Shown: piece after piece, positions 12,440-24,599 of the stretch
Position numbering within the stretch: position 1 is the first letter of the stretch
Layout: each line of letters starts with the position of its first letter
Assembly: GCF_022605725.1 (NCBI RefSeq)
Contig: NC_065549.1
Span: 29,217,690 to 29,281,689 of the forward strand
Length of the DNA stretch: 64,000 bases
Source: Anthonomus grandis grandis
Taxonomy: Eukaryota; Arthropoda; Insecta; Coleoptera; Curculionidae
Reading direction: 5' to 3'
Made by a program: the position numbers and the translations under genes
Notes under the pieces: generated by a model
Seen by the model: only the letters and a program-made list of their open reading frames with translations
Databases searched by the model: none
What the model was told of the DNA's origin: nothing

Positions 12440-12900
12440 TCCAAGGAAAGATTTATGTGATAATCTCGTGTTGCCTTATTTTACTTATTGTATTGTCATA
12501 TGGTTCCTCCTAGCAAGTGATTCAACACAAGTTCAGTATATTCAAACTTGTTGCGTAACGTTTATAAACCGAATGAGAAAATTTCATTAAGGTGCAAGTA
12601 GTGAAATGCACTCAATGAAGTGGTTAAATATGACTGAAAGAAGGTAACTCTAATGTCTGGTCATCTTCCATAAAAATATCTTTAGAAAAATTCGCCCCGA
12701 TTATCATCATCAGAAAATTAAGTTGAGGTATGATATTCACGATTTACTAATCTCTGTTCGCCGAGTTCCCCAAGGCAGGCTTTTTGCAGATTAACTGGTT
12801 TTATATTATTATACAAACAATATGAAAGTATTATATTGTACACGTATTGAAATTCGGTATAACAGTCACATCTAGACATTGTTAGTTTGTAGACTTAAAG
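12440..12900 (+). pseudogene. LINE reverse transcriptase, C-terminal fragment
   Basis: The frame reads DNLVLPYFTYCIVIWFLLAS, then VQYIQTCCVTFINRM, HSMKWLNMTERR and KLRYDIHDLLISVRR. This order (LP..dYC..IW, LQ..Q...R, L.WL....R, YD.HD...R) is the region after the RT core in jockey-like LINEs. Only this 3' part survives, with stops and frameshifts. Confidence 0.6.
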
Positions 12901-13710
12901 CAATTAAACTAAATATTTGTTGCTATTTGAGATATATTTTTAAAATCTTTTGTAATTACCTTAAGTTCACTTATATGGTTAATCTACTAAATGAGCTTTA
13001 ACTTTGTTAAAGTTAACTTTGTTATTTTAGATTAAAATATCTTGCAAATATGATCTACAATAATTCATTCAAATTTAAGGGCACTTAAATAATTATTTTA
13101 TTATTGACACTCTTTAGTAAAAAATCTAATTGTTAAATGTTCAGATTCCTTAGGGCATTTTATATGTTACATAAAATGTAATATGAAAATATTATTTAAT
13201 TTCTGTATTGATTATTGCAAAAGTAATAATAAAACGAAAAATATATGGTCACAGAAATACGCTTCTAGATAATACTTATTTCCCATTTAGGCCTTAGTAA
13301 TGAGGAAAAATTAGGTTTTGTAAAAAAAATTACATCTTTGTGGCCTATGTATATGAGTTTCGAAAGTGGACTTCTAACTGTAATGAATTATCCGTAGGCG
13401 TAAAACATATAAAGAGAATGTCTCCTTTAATGAAAGAGCATATATTTTTCTATTCGATGAAAACAATTGCTCGTGATTGCACCAAGAGTCTCATCTTGTT
13501 CAAAAAAGCCAAAGATTTTTTAGCATTTACTTTTAATAGCACCAGTTGTAGGTGAATAGACTTTCTTTTTCGTCTTTGTATCCAAGATATTGGATGAGAT
13601 GAATCGCGTAACTATTTCTGACGCTGTTTGCAATGGATTTTGCTGTTAGCCTATGATAGGTGTCTTCTACTTATGATAAATAGACTAAATATAAATAGTT
13701 TTATATATAA
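12901..13710. other. AT-rich non-coding sequence
   Basis: No gene recognised; a 71-codon frame at 13340-13555 has no motif. Confidence 0.4.
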
Positions 13711-13880
13711 TAGAATGGCCAGCACGATTACCTGATCTGATGCCATTAGATTTCTTCTTATGTGTATATGTCAAAAGTCATAGATAAAACTAAATCGCCC
13801 AACTTTGGTGGTGATCTAACAAGATCAATAATGCTTGCAATTATTCGATCGGTCATGGAAAGATGCTTAGTAATATTATA
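13711..13880 (+). pseudogene. Mariner-like transposase fragment (third catalytic region)
   Basis: The frame EWPARLPDLMPLDFFLCVYV, then KSH, matches the WPARSPDLTPLDFFLWG.vKs block around the third catalytic Asp of insect mariner-like transposases. Weak similarity continues for about 100 bases (NACNYSIGHGKMLSNI). Both ends are lost. Confidence 0.6.
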
Positions 13881-14137
13881 TTTGCCGTAAATGATAATCT
13901 AATCACTGATATAAGAAGTGTTAGACCCAGAAAGAATGATTGTTTTAATTTTTTGGCGACATAAAGACTATATTTAAAGCATGCTATGGTAACAACGACA
14001 ACGTTTTATATTTTTTTTGTTTACAATTGTAAAAAATTTATCTCGTAGTTTTCGCGAAGAAAGCATTTTCTGAGAGCTGATTAGTACAGTTATTTTTATT
14101 TATTGCTTATTCGTTTATTAGTGTTAAGCATAACTAA

Positions 14138-15690
14138 ATGCCTCGAATTCGAAGACGTCAAAATTATCATCATATTAGCGATTTTAACAGGTGTAAAATT
14201 ATTGCCTATCGAGATCTTGGTTTGTCCTATCACGAAATTGGCCGCCGCGTTATTTGTATTGCAATGATGGTGATGCATGTGTATTGGATATATATAAAAA
14301 AGTAAAGGAACACATAAGGCCAATTGGTTCACCGAGCCGTACCACACAGCGTCAAGATAGGCGCTTCAGACAACTAGTTCTATGAGACCGTTTTGCTACT
14401 ATGCGTCAGATCGCTGACCAATGCCTTGGAGAAGAAAGTAGACCTGTTACTATGCGTACACTCCATAGTCGCATTCGAGTCCTTTTTTCATACGGTCCAC
14501 GGTTAGTACTTCCTCTGACTGCGGACCACTGTCATCAACGGAATTTGAACTGGAGCAGAGAACGGCAACATTGTAAGCCAGAATAGCATAATGTCTATAT
14601 AAAACCTTCAACGAGGAATCGGGATTCTGTCTAGGTATGCACGAAGGCCATAGAAGGGTAAGACGCCATCGTGGCGAACGGCGGGGCACTGAATTTGCTG
14701 TTGAGGGGCATGTACACAGGACTGTTGGAGTAACGGTTTGGAGGGCCTATTTCCTATGGTAACCAATTACCCCTTCTCTTTGTTTGAGGTAATATGACTA
14801 CTAAGCATTATGTTGATGATGTCATATAAATCACTTTACTGCCTTATCTAGAGAGCACATTCCCATATTGATCGTCACACTACCCAATTCCATCCTCTTT
14901 ATCAGATAACGACGAGATATTTTTTTTCATTTCCTTAGATAGTATTAAAGTTTGACCTCAGTTAGAGATTTTCGTATGAAGAATATAAAGGAAGAAAATG
15001 ATAAAATTAAAGCTACTCATAGCAGCTAACAAAATTAATTTAATTTTATATTCAACGTAATTTAAACTTAGTTTATAATACCATCATATCTTTATTATAA
15101 CCTTATATTAGCATTTTCAAAAAAACATGTTTTATTTGTAAGCCATAGAGGTGTATACAAGTATTCAACATTTAAAGTTCTCTTATCCTTACTTAAGGAT
15201 ATGAAACATAATCCCTCGATATTATAAAATTAAAATTGCACAAGCTTTTATTTATGTAAAAGTTTAAGAATAATATGGTATATCTATAGCAGAATTAACT
15301 ATAATTATTAATTATTTAAAAAATTCCATTTTTTTATGTTAGAAAACGGAATTTAACATACTTGCTTAGGCAAAAGCTTTAAAGTCTAATAATATTAATA
15401 AAATAAGATATTAAAAAATATTAATAATTCTTCAAGATGCAGGCGTTACTGTTTCGCCGTAGTCACCCCAGTCACCAAATTTAAATCCCATCGAACATGT
15501 GAAATACGATGAGGAGCAAACTAAACATTTTGCACCACCCACCACAGACACTGGAGCAGCTAATCCTCGAAGTTAGAGCTGCTTGAAATGAGGTGTCTCA
15601 ACCAAACATCGATCGTTTTATCGCTGTCCAGACTTATACAAAAGTGTATTCAGCTGCGGGGTCGCTAAACAATATTAATTTTTTCTTATT
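14138..15690 (+). pseudogene. Tc1-like transposase, split by an insertion
   Basis: It starts at ATG 14138 with MPRIRRRQNYHHISDFNRCK and the first helix-turn-helix (YRDLGLSYHEIGRRV). It then passes through the second DNA-binding helix region (VTMRTLHSRIRVL, ...LNWSRERQH) and the nuclease core (GHVHRTVGVTVW-like and YVDDVI...LLPYLES at 14700-14870). About 500 bases of unrelated AT-rich DNA (14931-15430) interrupt it just after the second catalytic region. Coding similarity resumes with QDAGVTV and SPNLNPIEHVKYD, containing the third catalytic Glu, and ends near 15650 (recognisable as a degraded RGG...Y tail). Many stops and frameshifts; inactive. Confidence 0.75.
14931..15430. other. AT-rich insertion within the Tc1 copy
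   Basis: This stretch has no similarity to the transposase on either side and appears to have been inserted between the second and third catalytic regions. No clear terminal repeats or target duplication were recognised. Confidence 0.5.
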
Positions 15691-15699
15691 ACTTGTCTA

Positions 15700-16955
15700 T
15701 AAAATTTCTTGCAAATGTTATCGTCTCATTCTTGATATTCTACTTTATTGCCAAAAAAAATAAGAAATAATTCCTTGTAGGGGTAACACTTCTTATGTCA
15801 GGGAGTATATTTTCTTGCACTTGACCTGCAGGCGGAATAGTTCTAAAGTATCCAATATTGATACCAATATTTTTAATGAAATACTAGCCAAAGTCTATGT
15901 GAAATAATTTTAAACAAAAAACATCTTTCCTAACAAAAAATGGGACTTTTTATAATAATTCAATATATATCATAACATAAAATGCTTCCTGAAATGCTTA
16001 CTAGATCAATATGCAAGTGTTTCGAATAAATTTGCCAGATGTTTAGTAATGCAGGATGGGATTAAAAATCATTAATGTTGATTAATTTTATGCATATTAC
16101 TATTTCGATTTCAAGATTTTTCATGCAATTTCTAATTTAAGAAGCAACTAAAAAATATTAAAAATACAAGTTTTATTTATATATAAATATTAATATAAGT
16201 AGTAATTATTAATATAAGTTTTATTTAAAAACTTATATTAAATTATTATATAATAAATTAAACTTATCTGAGACTTACCTGGGACTTAATGAACAAGCTG
16301 CCAATAGGCAGTGAAGAATTTTTTAAATTTTTTTCCATCTAATTAATCTCTCTATTAATCTTACTAATTAATCTTCGCATTTTTTACTTCTTCATTTCGT
16401 TTTTCAATATTGGATGAAGGACATTCGAAGTTTGAATCACTAGGTTATCATCTTTCTTTTTCATCCCTGGTTCATCAAAAAATCGGTTCTCGGATTTTCC
16501 CTACCACTAAGAAACAATTTTGTTGAATCTAACCAAGCAAGACTAAAATCAGAAAAATTTATGAGTATGTAACACTACGATCCTGAGATTTTTTGCAAGA
16601 GCCATTTGGCCGCGACAAAGCTAATTTCTGAAAAAGATGTAAAATTCTGTGTGTGCGAATGAGATGAAATATACTTAATTTTAGGTAGGGGATAGGAATT
16701 CTTATACGTCGATTTTTTTATCTTTGACTTGTAAATCCGCTAAAGAGATCCAAAAACAAATTGCGGTCTGTTAGTAAAAAAGCTGTTGCAAAGGTCACAA
16801 TTTGTTTGTTATTTTAGTTCGGAGGCTGTGTTTATTTCTACACGTCGATTATATTATATTTCTTGAAATTTATTACAAAGTTTTATTTTTTAAGTATTTT
16901 TTTCCTTATTCAATTTAATTACAAGACCATATGCGTCCAGACTATGGCGCCTAAT
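15700..16955. other. AT-rich non-coding sequence
   Basis: No gene recognised. A minus-strand frame at about 16390-16480 (NRFFDEPGMKKKDDNLVIQT) is open for about 29 codons but has no identifiable family. Confidence 0.4.
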
Positions 16956-16959
16956 TATA

Positions 16960-17175
16960 CACTACACAATAACTACAAATAGGGATGATTCGGTTCTGCC
17001 TTTCTATAGGTTGGGAAAGTGACAAAAGAACCCAGAATTCGTGGCACAAAAAATTTTTAACAAAATACCAAATGAAATTCAATCCTTGTCACTTCAAATA
17101 ATTAAACTAAAAACAAAGAGTTTTAATTCAAAATGCTTTCTATGGTATTGCAAATTTTATATAGTAAATGTAAAC
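16960..17175 (+). pseudogene. LINE reverse transcriptase 3' tail fragment
   Basis: Frame-shifted reading gives GTKIFNKIPNEIQSLSLQII, then KLKTKSFNSKCFLWY. This matches the terminal G...fN.LP.eIK.l.....FK..LK..L block of jockey-like LINEs. The rest of the element is missing. Confidence 0.5.
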
Positions 17176-17179
17176 TTTT

Positions 17180-20100
17180 ATCTGTAATCTTGTTATTGTC
17201 TAAATTATGCTACTTTTATGATTACATTTTTTAGTAATTTGATATGTTAGTGCAAATATTTCAATTTTACTGAATCATGGATGTTTTTAATATTTTAGTT
17301 TATGATGTATCCTTTTTATGACATGTGTCTTGCATCTATGATATTGACATAAATAGATAATCATGAAGATGATGTCACAATTTATTCCCTTTTTATATTA
17401 ATGTTTGCAACAAGCATATCAAGACAATTAATATTTTCTCAATAGTTTAAGATTTAACATAAAATATTTTAAAAGTAGAAGACTTTAAAAATGAATTAGT
17501 ATACTAAGGATATTCGAATTTTGATTTTACCTGCTTTTCATTTAAAATTTGAGATTAGGTGAATTTAGTGAAGCGACTAGGTAAAGGGGTAGAATCTATT
17601 AGTTTTTAAATAAATATTTAGAAAAATGTGAACGCAGGAAATATAACGTTAACATAAAAAAACTTTAACAGTAATTTGGATATTAAGTCATGCCAGATTT
17701 ATAAAACTTTTCATAATGTATAGTCATTCCTCTTACTTCATAACTTACAACTTACAAAAACTATTACAGTTCACAGTACTCCGCGCAGTTGTAACAGATA
17801 TGAAGTTTATCGATTTTTTCCATGTGCCAGATGAATACAAGGAAAATATCGAAAATACACACAAAAAGGTAATACAAAAAATAAAATTCAAATAGTAATT
17901 CTAAAGTTCATAAATAGTGAATTAAGGATATACTTAGGTATTAAATTAAGAGTTATCATTTATGCATCTCCGAAAGTTATATGAAGCTGGATTTAGACTT
18001 GCAATATTAATTTTCCAGTAATAAAATAGAAAATTCAGAAAACCAAACAGTGTGGCATATGTTTCTTAGTAAAGATGTAAAAAATTTTTTTTTTATATAC
18101 ACCAAGGACTAATAAGAGATTCTTAATAGTAAAATATAGTAATAGTACTATTATTACAGTAAACAGTACTCCGAAAGAATATGACCATATAATTTTAAGA
18201 TTATAATCGCTGCCAGATATAATTTGTTCTGGTGGCCGGTTAAGAACCTCAACATATCAATATTCAAAATTTGATGGCAGCGTAAAAGAGATGTATAGAA
18301 AGAAGGTTAATAATATAAGCAAAAATCACTGAGTAAAATCTGAGAAGATCATCAGGTATGTAGAAGGATATGTGACGCTATATAATTTTAAACAAAAGAA
18401 ACTCATTCATCATGAAATTAATTAGATCAGAAAATGAGGCAGAATTTCCAGATGACTTGAACTTAAAATACCTTTTTTTGATAAACAGAATATGTAATTA
18501 GGTAAAACAAGTCTTTCGTCTTAATTTATTTTTTTTGCCTTCCACATTGTAGACGACCGAAGTTTTATATTACATTGACTGGGTTTTGCTATCACCTAAG
18601 AACCACCAGACAGATTGCTAAGTTAACTATGGTAAGAAAAAAGGTTTTTAAATAAAATGTATAAGCTTGGTCTTTATTGTCGATTTAAATCCATTTTATA
18701 TTGTCCTGAAGAAGGTAATACACAGATACATGTATTGAGAATTACCACTCTTAATTTCGCCTTACTTACGGACTAACTCATTTTTAGCATCTAACTTGAC
18801 GTGCTTAAAAACTTATATTTAAATTTATACTTTTTCTTTTAATCCATGTTTTTATTTTAATTTTATTTCATTAATTCTACTGGTTAATTACTAGTTTTAA
18901 TGTTAATTTATCGAGTGCCTTTTAAGAGTGGTTGCAACAAAGATTAATATCTTACGTAATATAAAACTTTTTTATTTTATTCTATTTTTGTCAACCACCA
19001 ATTTTACCTTAAATTCAATCACTAAGCAGTTTGCCTATTTAATCATAGTAATAAAATGTTAAGTAAAAAAACATAATTTTTTTTTGCAGAGTATTTTATT
19101 ATAATCTTCAGCGTGAAAATTGAAGAAGCAGACATGCTACTCTTCTAAGAAATAACAGTGTGGGTCTATCAATATAGACTTTTCTAAAGACTATTTTTTA
19201 GTATGATGGTACAATTTTAGTTTGTATTTTATGTTCAATAAATAAAAGAATAAAGAAAAGAAACCTAACTAATTAATATTTGCTACATGATATCATTAAT
19301 TGAAGCCTTAATTATTAAGTTTTTGGTAGGTGAAGGGGACCTGGCAGGCTGTAATTGTCGATAATTAATAGCATACGTAATATGTATTGTAATCGTTTTT
19401 GTTTCACTAGTGGTTTTTTTATAATTTGTTATCATTATGGGTAACAAATTATAATTAATAAAAAAAATTCAGTAACAAACATTCTTCAAGACTTCTATTC
19501 TACTCTATTTAATTATTTTATTATAATCATTTTTATACAAAGGAAAAAAATATTTTTGCATATAATAGATCGATAAATTTCCATTCAAATCTTCAATCTG
19601 AAAGTTTCAATATGCCTGAATATTAAATGGAATCCATTTTTACAAGTGGATTTAATTAAATTTCCTGAATTAAATTTAAACTTTTCAAAAAAAAAGTTTA
19701 TTGTTCAAAACTGGTTTTATGTAGATATATACGTTGGCTTGTGCTACATAAATATATTATGGTATTTGTAAATATTAATAAATTTTACCGCTCACATAAA
19801 AAAAACTGATGGCAACTATAGATCATAATGCTATAGATAAATATGATTTTATCTCAGATGAGTCAAATATGCTTCTAGATATAAGAAATTTGTCTAAGCA
19901 AATATTAAGTTACAAACTTAATAAACTATTAATTACTTTTGTACGGATAGATCAACTAGTGAAATATTATTTACATTGTGTTACATTATTTACGCATTTA
20001 GTTATTTATATGTATTTTTTCTTGACATATTCCATGTTCATTACAGCTTTTTTGTAACATTTATTGTTAATTTGCCGAAATGTATAAATGTTTTGAGTTA

Positions 20101-20245
20101 CGGTTCCTATAAACACAGCAGTGATAAAATTTATTTTGTAGTATAAAAAAGGTAGTTACTATTATTAGTGTACAAACCTAGATTTATACCTAAAACTAAA
20201 AATCTTATTAGAATTTTTATAATACACAACTTATTCAGTAGTAAA
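17180..20245. other. AT-rich non-coding sequence
   Basis: No gene recognised. A weak direct repeat ends in CAGTACTCCG near 17790 and 18172. A perfect 12-bp hairpin lies at 19420-19453. The frame at 19809-20057 lacks motifs. Confidence 0.4.
19420..19453. repeat. Perfect short hairpin
   Basis: Arms TATAATTTGTTA (19420-19431) and TAACAAATTATA (19442-19453) are exact reverse complements around a 10-base loop. No surrounding gene gives it a role; possibly chance in AT-rich DNA. Confidence 0.5.
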
Positions 20246-20247
20246 TA

Positions 20248-20525
20248 CAGGGTGTCCGCTAATTATTGGTACATGGAAAAACCACAGACTCCTGATGTAA
20301 AAATATTACGATTTAACTATATTTACCTATATCCAAAAGTTGATATTAACTGATTACAGGGTGTTAAACTTAAAACTTTTTTTTTGTTTTTCCCCAATAA
20401 CTTTTTTAAGTTTTTATTGAAAATAATACTTTTTTCATATTTTTTACTTAAAAGGTATACTACTTTCGGGTCGCTCAGAGTCGCCGTTTTCGAGATATCT
20501 GCCTTCAAATTATTTACTACAGCAG
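20248..20525 (+). repeat. Left terminal inverted repeat of the DD41D element
   Basis: Pairs with the right arm at 22060-22508. The outer 120 bases match closely, including CATGGAAAAACCACAGACTC and ATCCAAAAGTTGATATTAAC. An inner segment containing AAAATAATACTTTTTTCATA also pairs. The outer edge is CAGGGTGTCC. Confidence 0.85.
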
Positions 20526-20782
20526 CTCAAGCAAGCAATAATGTCTTGTTACTCTTTACCAATCATTTTTTACATCATAAATAATGTTTTAGTATAAGTC
20601 ATTGAGAAAAATGCAGACAAAAATTGGATTATCATTTAATTAACTTTATTTAAAATAACTACGACACTAGAAAATCTATTGAAAGAAAATAACATTAACG
20701 AAAACAAACTTAACTATGCGACTGATAACTTTTCCATTTTAAACTGTGACGAGATTTAGTAAAAAAATAGATCTGCTTTTGA

Positions 20783-21838
20783 CAAAAACTGTTCAAAATG
20801 TCTACCATTCACTTCAATACATTTAACAGCTCTTTTGCTGAAAGATCTCCTAATTTAAAAAAATAATTGTTCGTTTCGTAGCTTTTATGCAGCATATAAA
20901 ATTCTTCACTAAGAATTCACTATTTCTTTGTAAACGAGCGACTTCATATAGCCCCATACACAAAAATCCAGCGGGTTAAAATCGGGACTTCGCGCCGGCC
21001 ATGGCCTCTGGCTCCCACGACCTATCCAGCGATTAGGAAAACGGTTGTTCAGGTACTCTCTGACAGCTCTAGAGAAGTGTGCTGGCGCTCCGTCTTATAT
21101 GAAATACATATGTTGCCTTATGTCCAGCGGAATATCATCGAGAAAATCTGGTAAAGGTGTTTCTAGGAACTCAAGGTAGAGTTCCCCGTTTAAATTGGGC
21201 GGTAGTTCGAAAGGGCCCAATAAATGATTATCGATTATACCACACCATACATTAATTTTGAATTCATGTTGGAAATGACGTTCGTGTACTGAATGTGGAT
21301 TTTGTAATGCCCATGTGTGTTTATTTCTAAAATTGAAAATGCCTCTACGTGTAAACGTTGCTTCATCCGTAAATAGTATCTTATTCAGAAACATGGGGTC
21401 GGCATTTATTTGGGCACGGCAAAAACGGGCAAATTCTATCCTGGGCGCAAAATCATTTTCTAATAAATTTTGCACAGGAGTGAAATGAAACGGATAAAGA
21501 CCCTCTTCGTGAAATATTTTACAAATGGATGACTTGCCTACTCCAGTTGCCGCAGCAGCATGTCTTGCACTTATTTCCGGATTTTCAGCCACGCGGACAA
21601 GAATTTCTTCTTCTTGTTCTGGAGTTATAACATTCGGGCGCCCTGCGGAATTCCGTTTAGGACGAAATGTACCTGTTTCTCCTAATCGATCGTAAAGATT
21701 TTTGAAATCAGGTTGTCTTCGATTTGGATAGAGTTCTGAATATCGTCTATAGGCTTCCCGTCCATTAAAATTTGCCTGCGCATATACACACAACATATCC
21801 CTCATTTCGGCATTTGAAAAAAGATTGTGCCTCGGCAT
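20783..21838 (-). pseudogene. DD41D mariner-like transposase, one nonsense codon plus 3' frameshifts
   Basis: The frame from ATG 21838 is open for 247 codons. It opens with an N-terminal helix-turn-helix (NAEMRDMLCVYAQANFNGRE, YPNRRQP), a linker with GRPNVITPEQEEEILVRV, and a second helix-turn-helix (ISARHAAAATGVGKSSICKI). The nuclease domain begins at ILFTDEATFTRRG (first catalytic Asp) and NVWCGI. A TAA stop then replaces the codon before DGAPAHFSRAV (second Asp), where relatives have Gln. The same frame continues through WPARSPDFNPLDFCVWGYM. Exactly 41 residues separate the second and third catalytic Asp, hence DD41D. The C-terminus decays after KSLVYKEIVNS, but CIEVNGRHFEQFL is recognisable near 20800. 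Confidence 0.85.
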
Positions 21839-22059
21839 TGTTTCTCAACTTACGAAACATTTAAAAATTCAACAAAACAGTAAACTGGATGCAAAATCAC
21901 AGAAAACACTAATTAAATATTTTCTGACAACTTTAAACTAATCAACATATAACAACAACATGGCGGTTTCCTAACAACTGCGTCTCTAAATTCATTTGCT
22001 TTCTCATAGCTTACTTTAAAAAAGCGAATTATTTCCCGATTATATTAATTATTCAGCCG

Positions 22060-22508
22060 GGGTCGAGTGCATGGTGCACTAAATAATTTAAATACAAATA
22101 TCTCCAAAAAGGTAACTCTGAGCGACTTCAACTTAGTATACCTTTTTTACGTAAAAAATATGAAAAAAGTATTATTTTCAATAAAAACTCAAATACAGTT
22201 AAGCACAAAAAAGTTATGACCTTATGAAAGAGAAAAAGATGTCGCAGACAGCGCCCCCTACATTGTACACTCAATTTGTTAAAAAATGAATTTCTCGACC
22301 TAAAAAACCCCGAACTACAAATTTTTGTGAAAAAAAGTTAACTTTTGTTAAAGTTATTGGGGAAAAACAAAAAAAAAGTTTTAAGTTTAACACCCTGTAT
22401 CTCAGTTAATATCAACTTTTGGATATAGGTAAATTATAGTTAAATCGTAATATTTTTACATCAGGAGTCTGTGGTTTTTCCATGTACCATTAATTAGCGG
22501 ACACCCTG
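22060..22508 (-). repeat. Right terminal inverted repeat of the DD41D element
   Basis: Reverse-complement partner of 20248-20525. It holds an extra internal stretch (about 22190-22350, including a less AT-rich AGACAGCGCCCCCTACA) that is absent from the left arm, so the left arm has been shortened or the right arm gained an insertion. Confidence 0.8.
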
Positions 22509-22510
22509 TA

Positions 22511-23757
22511 TACTAGTACGTACTACGTACTACTTAAAGTGAATAAACAAAGAAACATTTATTTGTCAATAAATTAGTATGTCTAACCGAAATGTCACAT
22601 CATCCTTGCTAAAACTAATTCAAAAACTGATATGATTAATTAATTCATAAGACAATCAATATAAGATCTTTAAATTTAACAAAGGGTTTACATTAAATCT
22701 GAACCAAAAGAAATGTGAGTGGTGGGGGAGCAGATAAGACGAATATTCTGTTTGCAAATTAATCTTTTTTATCTTTGGGTTGGATAAGACTAGCAATTGA
22801 AAAAAAAACATACCATGTGGATGTTTTATATTCCTGTGCTAGGGGCGTAACTTTTGAGAGCATCAGCTAATTGCTAGTAAGAATCTATTATTCCACCTTG
22901 TTAACGCCGATCCGGACACCACACACATTAATTGAAAGCTTTATCTAATAATTTGTTACTGATACAATTTTATTATTTCAATATATTTTAAGTTGTAAAT
23001 ACAATAAAATACTTATTTGTTTATACAAGACTAGCAATGTTTATAAAGAAATTATGATAAAAGTACACACAAAGAAAAAACTAATTTTCTATTATTAGTA
23101 ATTTAAAAAACAAACTTTTTCCATGATTCATCTGACATGATAAAGCAGTCTTTTTATGAATCATCAGCGCTTATACAGCTATATTTACTTCATCCGTAAA
23201 CATCGCATTTATCTTATATTTTATTTGGCTTATGCTAAAGGATTTGGCTTATGGTAAGGCTTTAGAAGTAGAATAGAAGTGTAACAAAAAATGCAAAAAC
23301 ATAACACACTAACGAATTTTTAAGAAATTATTTGTGTTACAATTTGCTAAATAATATTTCACTCGCAAAACGCATTTTGGTCTGAACAAATAAAAGGTAT
23401 ATTTTTGCAGCTGTAGGGTGTATCATATTCAGACCTAGAGAGAAATTAGGGAAAAAATATTCCTATAGTAGATGCTAAAATTTGTCATAATAGCTATACC
23501 TATATTGTATTTAAATGTTATATACCTAATTTAGTTTTTTATAATTAAAAGTAGTCTAGATGTTAGGCGTATTAAAACTTAGTTTTAGTTTTTTAAATTT
23601 TTGGTATTTTTGCGTAGTTTCCATTTAAAATTTTAAAGACTTAAGTGTGTATACCGTGTATACAATCATAATTTTTCAGCTATTTTACAATAAGTTTGGG
23701 GTACAACCTGATCCAAGGATAAAGATAAATTAATGTATTTTAAGTAAAACTATACCC
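22511..23757 (-). other. Probable first intron of the ABCG gene (right end)
   Basis: AT-rich DNA downstream of the donor site GTGGGTATAG at 23759-23750 (minus). No further coding exon was recognised here or further left, so the intron may include the transposons to the left. Confidence 0.4.
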
Positions 23758-23759
23758 AC

Positions 23760-23859
23760 CTTTCTTTCCTTGGGGCACTGAATAGCTTAAGTCTTGAAAC
23801 TCAATATTAACACCAGCGCTTTTTGGAACCTGTGAAAAGGTAGCGCCTTTTGAACCCAT
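23760..23859 (-). CDS. ABCG1/ABCG4-like transporter, first coding exon
   Basis: The ATG at 23859 opens 33 codons ending GVNIEFQDLSYSVPQGKK plus one base, followed by a good donor (AAAG|GTGGGT). The VNIEF.DLSYSVP segment is the conserved start of the nucleotide-binding domain of the ABCG1/ABCG4 clade, as I recall it from vertebrate ABCG1. It comes before the A-loop and the Walker A motif. ABCG half-transporters export sterols or other lipids and dimerise in membranes. The N-terminus here is short (16 residues before this motif), as in several insect paralogues. The Walker A exon was not found to the left, so I cannot say which paralogue this is or whether the gene is intact. It lies 20.8 kb beyond the Pvr stop on the same strand. 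Confidence 0.75.
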
Positions 23860-24540
23860 TTTAGATTATACGTTTTCCAAGAACCCTTCGCAGATCACGT
23901 TAAAAGGGCTTTATAAATCACTCGAAATCACCGTACATTTTACAACGTTATGCTAAATCTTTGACGCCTAGAAATTTTCAAAATTAAAAGATTTAAATTA
24001 ATGCAACCCGCACAAATTTTACGGCGCCCGAGAATAGTTTACGACTTTTTCAGTTATTGCCTGAAAAACGTATTTTTTGATATGAGCCTTTTCGAAACTA
24101 GACCATTTAAACAGTCAACATAAACACAAAGCAGCGTGGTATTCCCACTACCGCTTCTCTAGGCTTTGCGCGTTGTTGCCATCATTTATTTTAGCTCTCG
24201 AGAAACCGACCGTACTGTAACTGATTCTGATTTTAAGACCATTTAAGTCCGTATTGACCATATTAATTTTTATTGGAGTTAATAGGCCGCATAATTCTTA
24301 TGTTCGTTTTATTTTTTGCTTAAGTGCCTTTTATTTAATTAAAAAAAAAGTTAAGCCGCTAAGGTGTTTCAGTGTATCTTTTATTTTAGACATGGTAATA
24401 TGTCTAGTTATGAGAATTTTAAGGATCAAGAATTCTTTAGCTCCAGTTGATTCTCACCATCCATGTTTCATTTGACATTGAAATAAGATGTATAGACATT
24501 GAAAAATTAAATCAACCACAAAATTCAACTTTAGGAAGGC
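23860..24540 (-). promoter_or_regulatory. Probable 5' UTR and promoter region of the ABCG gene
   Basis: The sequence upstream of the start codon becomes noticeably less AT-rich at about 24115-24240 (around GCGCGTTGTTGCC and CTCGAGAAACCGACCG) than its surroundings, which fits a promoter or untranslated first exon. No TATA box or initiator was identified with confidence; the assignment rests on position and composition only. Confidence 0.35.
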
Positions 24541-24599
24541 TAACTATTTACTGGTCCAATGTCTTTGCCCCAGCATTGGGAACATTTTAAGGTATCTAC

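Larger units (their letters stand above)
20248..22508 (-). mobile_element. DD41D mariner-like element, nearly complete
   Basis: A 2.26-kb element is bounded by CAGGGTGTCCGCTAATTA on the left and its reverse complement on the right, with TA dinucleotides at 20246-20247 and 22509-22510 as expected for a Tc1/mariner target duplication. Long inverted termini flank one minus-strand transposase gene. The left arm is about 280 bases. The right arm pairs with it but holds roughly 170 extra bases (about 22190-22350). The coding region is damaged only lightly, so insertion or decay is recent compared with the other copies in this window. Confidence 0.85.

Noticed and set aside
16390..16480. Minus-strand FFDEP as the ABC transporter Walker B motif
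   Set aside because: The following residues (GMKKKDDN) do not match TSGLD, and no other ABC motif is nearby.
18708..18755. CTGAAGA followed by a possible stem and GAGA, resembling a hammerhead core
   Set aside because: The GAAA box is GAGA, stem II pairs poorly, and no stem I closes around a NUH site.
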